The notes beneath the pieces were generated by a model, which worked only from the letters and a program-made list of their open reading frames with translations, did no database searches and had not been told where the DNA came from. From JAGOBP01 sp964550855 (GTDB lineage Bacteria; Chloroflexota; Anaerolineae; Fen-1058): a DNA stretch of 64,000 nucleotides. Both the position numbers and the translations under genes were made by a program. The DNA lies in the NCBI GenBank assembly GCA_964550855.1, contig CAZKBQ010000003.1, positions 62,001 to 126,000 of the forward strand, given 5' to 3'. This document shows positions 28,626-36,147 of this stretch, piece after piece; positions within the stretch are counted from its first letter, which is position 1, and every line of letters starts with the position of its first letter.

Positions 28626-28687
28626 GAAAATGCAAATCGCCCGACCTTGCCTAAGGGTCGGGCGATTTACGAAGGAGGAAGGAAGTT
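28626..28687 (-). ncRNA. Predicted small RNA, tandem copy 3
   Basis: The predicted transcript begins ACTTCCTTCCTCCTTCG, nearly identical to copy 1. A perfect 13-bp hairpin follows (28634-28646 with 28656-28668), with loop CTTAGGCAA and a TTTGCATTTTC tail. It is the promoter-distal copy of the tandem array and lies 88 bp from the psuG stop codon. Confidence 0.7.
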
Positions 28688-28693
28688 GATGAT

Positions 28694-28747
28694 AGTATCG
28701 ATCCGCCGGCTTAAAGCCACATGAAGCGAGCTTGAAGATTGACTAAG
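28694..28747 (-). promoter_or_regulatory. Four-unit operator and -10 box of small RNA copy 3
   Basis: On the minus strand the cores are CTTAG, TTCAA, TTCAT, TTAAG at an 11-bp period (28743-28747 down to 28710-28714), then 10 bp, then GATACT (28694-28699). Confidence 0.75.
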
Positions 28748-28775
28748 AACGGCCCAAAAAGCGTCGATTGGCGGC

Positions 28776-29675
28776 TTAACTCAAGGCCCGACTGATCTGC
28801 GCGGCGACCCGGGCATTGTTTTCCAGCAAGGCGATGTTGGCCCGCAGGCTCTCGCCGCCGGTCAGATCGGCCACGTGCTGCAGCAAAAAGGGCGTTACCG
28901 CCTTGCCGCGGACGCCCTGTTCCTCGGCCATGGTCAGGGCCTGCACGATGACCGGTTCGATGTCGGCGTTGGGCACGGCAAACTCATCGGGGATGGGCAC
29001 GCCGATCAACACGCCGCCGGCCAATTCCAGCGCCGCCTTGGCGCGGATGATGGCGGCGGCCTCCTCGGCCGTGTCCACTCGCGCATCCACCGGCAGGCCG
29101 CTACTGGTGGAGTAGAACGCGGGGAAGGTGTCCGTGCCGAAGCCCAACACGGGCACGCCGCGCGTCTCAAGATATTCCAGCGTCAGCGGCAGATCGAGGA
29201 TGGCCTTGGCGCCCGCGCAGACGACGACGACCGGCGTCTGCGCCAGTTCGGGCAGGTCGGCGCTCACGTCGAAGGGCTGGCCGCGGTGCACACCGCCGAT
29301 GCCGCCGGTGGCAAAGACGCCAATGCCCGCCTGCGCGGCGGCCCACATCGTCGCCGCCACCGTCGTTGCGCCATGCTCGCGGCGCGCGGTCACGATCGGC
29401 AGATCGCGACGACTGACCTTGCGGACGCCATCGGCGTTGGCGAGCATCTCCAGTTCGTGCGGTTCCAGCCCGATGTGAATCTCGCCATGCAGGATCGCAA
29501 TCGTGGCGGGGACGGCGCCGTGGTCGCGCACCACCTCTTCCAGCCGCCGGGCCACCTCCAAATTGGTGGGACGCGGCAAGCCGTGGGTGATCAACGTCGA
29601 TTCGAGCGCGACAAGGGGCAGGTGCGCGTCAAGGGTGTTACGGACAGCGGTGGAGAATGTCAGCTTGATGGTCAC
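28776..29675 (-). CDS. psuG: Pseudouridine-5'-phosphate glycosidase
   Basis: PsuG splits pseudouridine 5'-phosphate into uracil and ribose 5-phosphate during RNA turnover. The 299-residue length and the sequence fit well: VALESTLITHGLPRP at the N-terminus, GGIGGVHRG (about residue 120) and CAGAKAILDLPLTLEYLET, whose Lys corresponds to the Schiff-base lysine of the family. The partner kinase PsuK is not adjacent. The start is GTG at 29675, 15 bp after the pentapeptide-repeat gene stop, so it may be the last gene of that operon. Confidence 0.95.
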   Translation of the reverse strand: MTIKLTFSTAVRNTLDAHLPLVALESTLITHGLPRPTNLEVARRLEEVVRDHGAVPATIAILHGEIHIGLEPHELEMLANADGVRKVSRRDLPIVTARREHGATTVAATMWAAAQAGIGVFATGGIGGVHRGQPFDVSADLPELAQTPVVVVCAGAKAILDLPLTLEYLETRGVPVLGFGTDTFPAFYSTSSGLPVDARVDTAEEAAAIIRAKAALELAGGVLIGVPIPDEFAVPNADIEPVIVQALTMAEEQGVRGKAVTPFLLQHVADLTGGESLRANIALLENNARVAAQISRALS

Positions 29676-29690
29676 GGTGATAGTTCATCC

Positions 29691-31691
29691 TTAGCGGTGT
29701 ATGAATCCGTCAGGCATGATGGCACCCGACAGAGATCGGACAGAGTCCAGCTGGGCCCTGGTCAGGTGTTTGGCGCCGCGCAGGTTGGCGCGGGTGAGAT
29801 TGGCGCCGGTGAGGTCGGCGTTGAGGAAATCGGCCTCGGCCAGGTCGGCGTTTGTGAGATCGGCATGGCGCAGGTTGGCCTGACGTAGACATGCCGCGCG
29901 TAGGCAGGCATTATTCAATCGGGCTTGAGACAAACGGGCACGCGCCAGATTGCCTTCGGCGAGATTCGCTTCCACAAGATTGACACCCGTCAAGTTGGCC
30001 CGGTTTAGATCGGCACGCAGCAAATCGGCGCGGGCGAAATCGGCTTGACTTAGATCGAGCCCGGCAAACTGAGCTTCCCAGAGTTTGGCGTCGGCAAACG
30101 ATCCGCCCGCCTTAATAGCGCCAGCCGGATTCTTCAAATTGGCGGCCTCCCACAGCTTGCGAGTTTCGGCATCGAGCTGGGTCTGCCGGTCAATAAGCGA
30201 CCCGTCGAGGCAGGTCTTGTTCAAGTGCGTGCCGCGCAGATCGGCGCCGCTCAAATCGCTGTACGTCAAATCAGCCCCGTCCAGGCGAGCGCGGTTGAGG
30301 TTCGATCGCCGCAGGTTGGCGCGGCCGAGTTTGGCCCAGCGTGCATCCGCGTCAATGAGTGTGGCGTCACTCAGGTTCACGCCGGACAGTCGCCCATGTC
30401 GAAGAGTGGCGCTGTCCAGATTGACACCGTGAAGGATGGTTGCAGGCGACATTTCGGCTTCGGACAGATCGGCGTGAGCGAGGTTGGCTCGCTCGCAATC
30501 CGCGCCCTTTAGATTGGCGCCATTCAATTTTGTCCCGTGCGCCCTGCACCAGCGCAGCGAAGCGCCTTCGAGGTTGGCGTGATCGAGGTCGGCTTCGACG
30601 AGTGTCGCTTCATCCAGCCGCGAGCCGCTCAGATTGCAGCGCGCCAGCTGGGCATTGGTCAGATCCACATCATGCAGATCGAGCTGAGTCAGATTGCGAC
30701 CGGTCAATTGAGCACCGGCCAGTTTTGGTTTTTGTTTTGCGGCGCGCGCTTCGGCAAGGTACGTCTGCAATTCGTCGCGCAGCTCGCCATCATCCTTGAT
30801 CGCGCTGATACGCTGCACACGTTCCGTGTCGCTTATCGGCGCGGCTGCCGGCGGCGGCGGCGGCGGTTCTGTCAGGCGTGTTAGCACTTTGTCGAGCAAC
30901 GGCAGCTCGTGGCCGACGATGCGCTCGATCAGATCATCAAACGGCGCGGCCGTGACGCTGCCCGCCAAGTCGCCGACCGGCGTACCTGCCAGTTGATGGA
31001 GAAGTGCTTCGATGGAGGGCAGGATGGTCCGCGTCAACTGCCCCACCAGCTCGGTCGTTGAAGATCGCAGGGGATCATCGGTCGGCTCGGCTGGCCGCGT
31101 GAGCTGCTCAATGAGTTTTTCCAGGAGCGGTAGTTCCCGATTGGCAATGCGTTCAAACACTTTAAACAACAGCTCGGCTTGCCAATCGCCGGGCGAGATC
31201 TGCGGCGCGAATGTCTCGCCCTTGTGAATGTCCCGCCCGGCCTGATCGCCGGCGACGCTGGTCACTTTATCGCGGCCAACGACATCGGCGCCGACGTTGA
31301 TCTGGTCGGCGCGGGCATCAACGACTGAAGACGCGGCGTCGGGCGGTGACGCGGCGGTACCGGCTGATTCGCGCTGTAACAACTGATCGAGCAATGGCAG
31401 CCGGCCTTCGATCAACTTGACAAGCTGCTGCAGCGCCTCGGCGGCGATGCGGCCAGCATCAGACGCGGTCTCTGGCGGTTGGGCAGCGACTGCCAGGCCA
31501 GCCTCAGGAGTGAGCGCAGTGGCCGGGGTGGTGCCGGCGTCGATTGGCCGACGAGCGGCGCTCAGCTGCGCTTTCAACGCGAGGTAATGATCTCTCGAGA
31601 TGAATTGGCCGTTCTGATCGCGGTAGAGTTTCCGCGTTTTGCCGCCGGCCAGTTTGACGGTCTGCGGCGGCGGAAGGTGGCGGGCGGCCAT
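29691..31691 (-). CDS. Pentapeptide-repeat protein with a VGRDK motif
   Basis: A 666-residue protein. Residues about 325-655 are pentapeptide repeats of the A(D/N)Lxx type, forming a right-handed quadrilateral helix, interrupted near residues 495-535 by a non-repeat insert. The N-terminal half holds a basic start (KLYRDQNGQF), amphipathic helices and, at about 128-165, INVGADVVGRDK and GDQAGRDIHKG. VGRDK segments of this kind occur in bacterial STAND-NTPase and other conflict-type proteins. No enzyme domain is seen. It lies 8 bp after the TPR gene in an operon with two SPFH proteins, suggesting a scaffold or effector at a membrane platform. Confidence 0.85.
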   Translation of the reverse strand: MAARHLPPPQTVKLAGGKTRKLYRDQNGQFISRDHYLALKAQLSAARRPIDAGTTPATALTPEAGLAVAAQPPETASDAGRIAAEALQQLVKLIEGRLPLLDQLLQRESAGTAASPPDAASSVVDARADQINVGADVVGRDKVTSVAGDQAGRDIHKGETFAPQISPGDWQAELLFKVFERIANRELPLLEKLIEQLTRPAEPTDDPLRSSTTELVGQLTRTILPSIEALLHQLAGTPVGDLAGSVTAAPFDDLIERIVGHELPLLDKVLTRLTEPPPPPPAAAPISDTERVQRISAIKDDGELRDELQTYLAEARAAKQKPKLAGAQLTGRNLTQLDLHDVDLTNAQLARCNLSGSRLDEATLVEADLDHANLEGASLRWCRAHGTKLNGANLKGADCERANLAHADLSEAEMSPATILHGVNLDSATLRHGRLSGVNLSDATLIDADARWAKLGRANLRRSNLNRARLDGADLTYSDLSGADLRGTHLNKTCLDGSLIDRQTQLDAETRKLWEAANLKNPAGAIKAGGSFADAKLWEAQFAGLDLSQADFARADLLRADLNRANLTGVNLVEANLAEGNLARARLSQARLNNACLRAACLRQANLRHADLTNADLAEADFLNADLTGANLTRANLRGAKHLTRAQLDSVRSLSGAIMPDGFIHR

Positions 31692-31699
31692 GTTGTCTC

Positions 31700-32797
31700 C
31701 TAGTCGAGCGGGATCAAGAGAGCTTCGACCGCGCCGATGATAATGAGACTGTCAGGCTCGTACGGGTCGGTACTGGCACCATCGTGCCAGGTCCAGGTGC
31801 GGTCGGAACCGACGATGTGCATGACCTGATACTGGTCGTCCGTTTCGGTTTCGACGATGATCGCTTCCTGGTTGACCGTATCTTCCAGCGCCAGCCACTG
31901 GCGCTGAGCCGAAGGGCGTGACTGCTGGCGCACCAGTACATACTGCCCCAAACGAGGGCCTTGCAACGGTAGGACGAGGTATGGTTGATTCGCTTGAAGC
32001 GATACTGAACTTCCCGCCGCGGGAATCGGATCGACTCGATAGCGTTTACGGCGAATGAGCAGTTCGCTGGCGGCGATTGATTCTGGCGCAGCCAGGTCGC
32101 CAAGTGACGCGACTTCAAAGCTCAACGGCTCCGGCGGCGGCCAGATGATGCGGATGGGAAGGTCAATCAGCGCCGGCGAGGCCGGCTGTTCTTCAGGCGC
32201 AATCGGCTGCTCGGGCTCAGGCTGGGGCGGCGCCGCAGCCGGCGTATCTTGTTTGGCGGCGACTTTGATATCCGCCGGCTGTGTGATCTGGCGCAGCAGC
32301 TGCCATACCCATGTTTCGGTTGCCTGTTGCAGCTGACGATACTGGGCAACCTTTTTGGGGTCGTTGTAATCCTGCGCCAGCCGGGCCGCTTTGCCCAGCA
32401 GATGTGCACCCTGCTTGAAATGTTCCAGAGCGCGCGTGAGATCGGCGTCGTTCGACCGCTCCAATTCGATGAGCGCTCGAATAATGTGGGCAATCGCTTG
32501 ATTGAACGGCGACTGACTTAAGCCGCGAATCGCGCGATCACATTCGCGAATCGCCTGGTCTTCAGACAGGGGGCGGTGCGACAGCAGCAGCGCGTAGCTG
32601 TGATACAGGAGGATGACACCCTGCGAGCGATAATCGAATCTGGCCAGCTGCGCGGCGTGTTGAGCAACTGTGACTGCTTCGTCGTATCGCTGCATGCGCC
32701 GCAATCGATCCGACTCGCGCGCCAGCTGAATGCCGCGGTGGCGCGGGTCTACCTGCAGTAGGCCCAACAAATTTGGAATGGACAATGACTCTGCCAT
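31700..32797 (-). CDS. TPR-like protein of the SPFH operon
   Basis: A 365-residue protein. The N-terminal half is helical with TPR-like repeats (RMQRYDEAVTVAQHAAQLARFD, ALEHFKQGAHLLGKAARLA). A Pro/Glu/Gln-rich linker spans about 185-225. The C-terminal beta-rich part (about 230-365) ends LIIIGAVEALLIPLD and faintly recalls S24/LexA-like folds without visible catalytic residues. I do not recognise the family. No signal peptide is present, so it should be cytoplasmic. It is coupled by 8 bp to the pentapeptide-repeat gene and lies 33 bp after SPFH protein B. Confidence 0.7.
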   Translation of the reverse strand: MAESLSIPNLLGLLQVDPRHRGIQLARESDRLRRMQRYDEAVTVAQHAAQLARFDYRSQGVILLYHSYALLLSHRPLSEDQAIRECDRAIRGLSQSPFNQAIAHIIRALIELERSNDADLTRALEHFKQGAHLLGKAARLAQDYNDPKKVAQYRQLQQATETWVWQLLRQITQPADIKVAAKQDTPAAAPPQPEPEQPIAPEEQPASPALIDLPIRIIWPPPEPLSFEVASLGDLAAPESIAASELLIRRKRYRVDPIPAAGSSVSLQANQPYLVLPLQGPRLGQYVLVRQQSRPSAQRQWLALEDTVNQEAIIVETETDDQYQVMHIVGSDRTWTWHDGASTDPYEPDSLIIIGAVEALLIPLD

Positions 32798-32830
32798 GCT
32801 CGGTCCATTTCTGTTCGTGTGAGCGGCCGA

Positions 32831-34615
32831 TTAAGATACCACCAACCCCAGATCGGGCGGTTTCTTTTTCTGTTCCTTCTCCAGCTCGTTCTGCATCAGC
32901 GCTTCCAACGTATCGATAAATCGCAGCGCGATCACCTCGTGCGAGGTCTTCGGATCACTGCTTTCGCCTATCGCAATCCGATAGCCTTCGGTCAACGCCT
33001 GGATCATGTTGGCCTGTGCCTCGGCGCGGGCCTCTTCCAGCGACTGCATGGCGCTGGCCGCCCCTTGCGCTTCCAGCATGCGCGCGCGGCGTCGCCATTC
33101 CACCTGCCAGTTGGCGATCAACTGCCCGGTGAATTGATCGCTCAACTTCTCGGGCGGCTCGATGGTGCCCATGCTCATCTCCAGCACATCCACGCCCTGT
33201 CTAAGCCCTGCCTGGCGGGCGGCCTCCAGCCCGGCCTGAACGATTTCACGCAGGGGGTGACGATCGGGGTCCTCGGGCGCGCAGATCTCATCCAGGCGCA
33301 TCTCGGCCATGCGATCGGAAATATCGCCGGCCCGCATATTCGCAAATCGGAGCACCCAATCGGGTGGTTGATCGGGATTCAGGATAGCCGATTCGTAAAC
33401 TGTTCGACGTACGGCCTCCCGCGAAAAGCGGTGCGGCCGGGTGGCTTCCAGAATTGCCGCCGGCACGCGCCGTCCCAATGCCAGTTTGAGGCGCGTCAGC
33501 GGCCCCGGCGCTCGCGGCGGCGAAGGCGGCGCATCGCCATCCATCACTCGATCCGTGATTTTGAAAACGAGATCGACATCGACCTCGATCGGGATGCCGT
33601 CTTTGGTATATGTCTTCTCGCGGCTGCGCCGTTGCTGTGTATTCAGATCGACGGCCGCCCGCACCCGCTCGTGCAAATGCAGATAATGGATGCCCGGTCC
33701 TTCAATGCGCGAAAAACCCGCGCCGCGCTCGATGACCACCGCGGTATTCTCGGTCACGATCAGCCACGCCGGTCCGCCGATAATGGCACCGGCGGCGTAG
33801 GCCGGATCATATTCGAGCTTGCCGCGCCGCGCCCGCAGGAACGGTACGCCCAGCCCGAATAGAATGGCCAGCACGTGCAGATGGCCGCTGGCTGGCGGCT
33901 TCAGGCCATACAGATCGTTCAAGAAGTTGCCCGCGCGCCACCACACAAACAAAAACGCCAGTACCACAGGCGCAGCATACTTAACGATGGCGATGAGCCA
34001 CGACAGCAGCTGCCCGGTCAGCGTTTCCGGAGCCTGATTGGAGATAGGCGGCGGGAGCGCCTCACCGGCCTGATAGACTTGAATGCGGCGGGTCATGATC
34101 GGGCCAAAATACAGGCCATTGGGCGCCTGCAATTGCCAGGCCGTCTCGTATATGCCCGATCGTTCCGGCGCGGTCATAATAGTGGACGCGTTCATGATGG
34201 TGCGCGCCGGCTGCCCGGGCGGCACCACCTCGGGCACCCCGGCGCCCACCGGATACGCATTCTCAAGGCTGCCCACCGTGTCATTGCGGCGCACTAACCG
34301 CACGCCGTCCCAGCTCGTGCATGATCCCGGCACAATGAACACTTGCCATCGCAGCGGAAACGATTGATTGGCTGTGACGCTAACCCCTGCCAGGGGCGGA
34401 TAAGCCTGCTCGGCAGCAAAATCGCAGTTGCGCGTGCGATCATAAGCAGTGGGTACCAGGCCGGTAGTGTAAGCTGCGCCAATAACGCCCAGCAGGAATG
34501 CCCCGGCCAGCGCCAGCGCCAGGCGGGCCAGGGCCGGAGGCCGCGGATTGCGCTGCAGCCAGCCGATCAACGTCCAGCGCTGATGTGGGTGAAAGTCGTT
34601 AGTGGGCGTGTTCAT
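32831..34615 (-). CDS. SPFH/band-7 protein B with NBR1-like Ig domain
   Basis: A 594-residue membrane protein. A first membrane helix (about 28-50) is followed by an extracytoplasmic Ig-like domain (about 60-190) with the NBR1 central-domain pattern: SFPLRWQVFIVPGSCTSWDG, PPGQPARTI, GIYETAWQLQAPNGLYFGP. A second membrane region (about 205-265) leads to a cytoplasmic SPFH domain (about 275-490), with VDLNTQQRRSREKTYTKDGI and EVDVDLVFKI, then a coiled coil and a charged tail. SPFH proteins form large membrane rings. The ATG overlaps the stop of SPFH A by 4 bp, so translation is coupled. Confidence 0.85.
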   Translation of the reverse strand: MNTPTNDFHPHQRWTLIGWLQRNPRPPALARLALALAGAFLLGVIGAAYTTGLVPTAYDRTRNCDFAAEQAYPPLAGVSVTANQSFPLRWQVFIVPGSCTSWDGVRLVRRNDTVGSLENAYPVGAGVPEVVPPGQPARTIMNASTIMTAPERSGIYETAWQLQAPNGLYFGPIMTRRIQVYQAGEALPPPISNQAPETLTGQLLSWLIAIVKYAAPVVLAFLFVWWRAGNFLNDLYGLKPPASGHLHVLAILFGLGVPFLRARRGKLEYDPAYAAGAIIGGPAWLIVTENTAVVIERGAGFSRIEGPGIHYLHLHERVRAAVDLNTQQRRSREKTYTKDGIPIEVDVDLVFKITDRVMDGDAPPSPPRAPGPLTRLKLALGRRVPAAILEATRPHRFSREAVRRTVYESAILNPDQPPDWVLRFANMRAGDISDRMAEMRLDEICAPEDPDRHPLREIVQAGLEAARQAGLRQGVDVLEMSMGTIEPPEKLSDQFTGQLIANWQVEWRRRARMLEAQGAASAMQSLEEARAEAQANMIQALTEGYRIAIGESSDPKTSHEVIALRFIDTLEALMQNELEKEQKKKPPDLGLVVS

Positions 34616-35949
34616 GAAGGCGATTCAGGCGTCAGCATTTCGCGCAGCTGCTTCAGGATTTTCAGCGAATCCAGCGTAAGCAGGGCGCGCGTCGTCGGGT
34701 CTTTAGCCATCTTCTCCATGGCTTCCAGAAAGCGCAGCGTGATTAGATCGCTGTTGTTGGTGCCGCTGGCCTTGGCTTCGCGCAGCGCGTCGTTGATGCG
34801 CGCCGTCATCTCACCCTGCACCTGCGCACGCGCCTGCTCGCGCATCAAGATCGCCTCAGCCTCAGCACGGCCCATGACCTCGGTTTCTTTCTTCTTCCAT
34901 TCGCGCCGCCATGCTTCCACTCGTTGGGCAATGACCTGCTGGGGCGGCGTCATCATCGTCACCGCCATGAAGATGATGCGCAGGCCTGAATCGCGAGCGT
35001 ACTCGCCGGTGCTGGCCAGCTGATTCTGCACACTGCGCATCAACTCATCGCGAATCTTGAAGCGCGGATGTTTATCAGTGCCGAGGGGGGCCGTCAGCTG
35101 GTCGCACGTTTGCTGGGCGATGAGCTGGCGCAGCTGCGGGATGGTTGCAGCCAGCACCCGATCGCCCCACTCGGTCCGAGTGGCCCGCCCTTCCTTCGTT
35201 TCGATGCGCCGGCCGGCAATGGCCTTATAGACACTGGAATGCCGCCATGTGAACGGCGGCGGCCAGGGTTGTCGGGTCTGCTGCAACTGCACCAGCTCGC
35301 GCATGGAAAGCGCCCGGGTGCCCTGCAGCGTGTACAGCACAATGACGCTGAGTGTGAGCGTGATGCCGTCGCGCGTCTGGGCCTGCACCGGCGCGACGCG
35401 GATTTGCGGGCGTAGATCGATGATGGAGTCAAGATTCTCCTCCAGGGAGGTAAAGACCACGCCCGAGATGCTGCGACCCTGCGCGTCCTGCCGCGGCCCG
35501 ACGATGCGCGTCAGGCCGGTGGCCGCGCGCAGCGCGATGAGACTGGTGCTGTCGCTCACGATGACGCCGTAACCGGGATAATCGTCGAGGTCTTCGCTGT
35601 CAACTTTAGGCAGGCCGGGCGGCGCTTTGAACTCGCGGGCGGCAGCCCTGGCGGCAGAATTTTGATGGAAAATTTTGCCATCGCGCACCACCAGCATCGG
35701 TACCGGAATGCCGCGCAGGTAGTCGCCAACAACCCGATTGGCCCCGCTGCGTTCTTCGCGCGTGGCCTCAATGGGCAGCAGGCGCGGCGCCAGATACAGA
35801 AAAGTGATCAGGCCGCCCAGTAGCAAGCTCATGATGATCCACAGAATGTCAAACCAGGACTGGTTCAACAACGCCACGATCAGCATGGCGCTGAGGATCA
35901 GCATGATGATAACGGGCACAGAGAAACGGGTTAGTCGCCGGTTTCGCAT
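34612..35949 (-). CDS. SPFH/band-7 protein A
   Basis: A 445-residue protein with two N-terminal membrane helices (about 9-28 and 33-56) and a divergent SPFH domain (about 80-345), containing VDSEDLDDYPGYGVIV, IDLRPQIRVAPVQAQTRDGITLTLSV and VLYTLQGT. A coiled-coil segment (about 345-385, WKKKETEVMGRAEAEAI) follows, with a C-terminal tail resembling that of SPFH B (LITLRFLEAMEKMAKD). It probably forms hetero-oligomers with SPFH B. It is the first gene of a minus-strand operon. A weak -10 TATAGT lies about 45 bp upstream. Confidence 0.8.
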   Translation of the reverse strand: MRNRRLTRFSVPVIIMLILSAMLIVALLNQSWFDILWIIMSLLLGGLITFLYLAPRLLPIEATREERSGANRVVGDYLRGIPVPMLVVRDGKIFHQNSAARAAAREFKAPPGLPKVDSEDLDDYPGYGVIVSDSTSLIALRAATGLTRIVGPRQDAQGRSISGVVFTSLEENLDSIIDLRPQIRVAPVQAQTRDGITLTLSVIVLYTLQGTRALSMRELVQLQQTRQPWPPPFTWRHSSVYKAIAGRRIETKEGRATRTEWGDRVLAATIPQLRQLIAQQTCDQLTAPLGTDKHPRFKIRDELMRSVQNQLASTGEYARDSGLRIIFMAVTMMTPPQQVIAQRVEAWRREWKKKETEVMGRAEAEAILMREQARAQVQGEMTARINDALREAKASGTNNSDLITLRFLEAMEKMAKDPTTRALLTLDSLKILKQLREMLTPESPS

Positions 35950-36147
35950 GACCTGTCCACACCCACCCCGAGGCTCTCAGATTGGCTTAGACTATAGCAT
36001 AAACACGACCCAAAGACCAATCACCGGTTTATCCCTCGCCCGGGGATTGCAGTATAATTCCAGCATTCGATCGATCGAGTCGGGCGCCGGACGTCGCGCG
36101 CTCGTCTGGTGGTGGTTCTTGCCCGGCATTGAGCACATGGAGCCCTC

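Noticed and set aside
28342..28687. CRISPR or duplicated riboswitch in the triple repeat
   Set aside because: The repeat period is about 143 bp with promoters inside each copy. No known riboswitch motif or ligand-linked gene is present, and each unit ends before the next.
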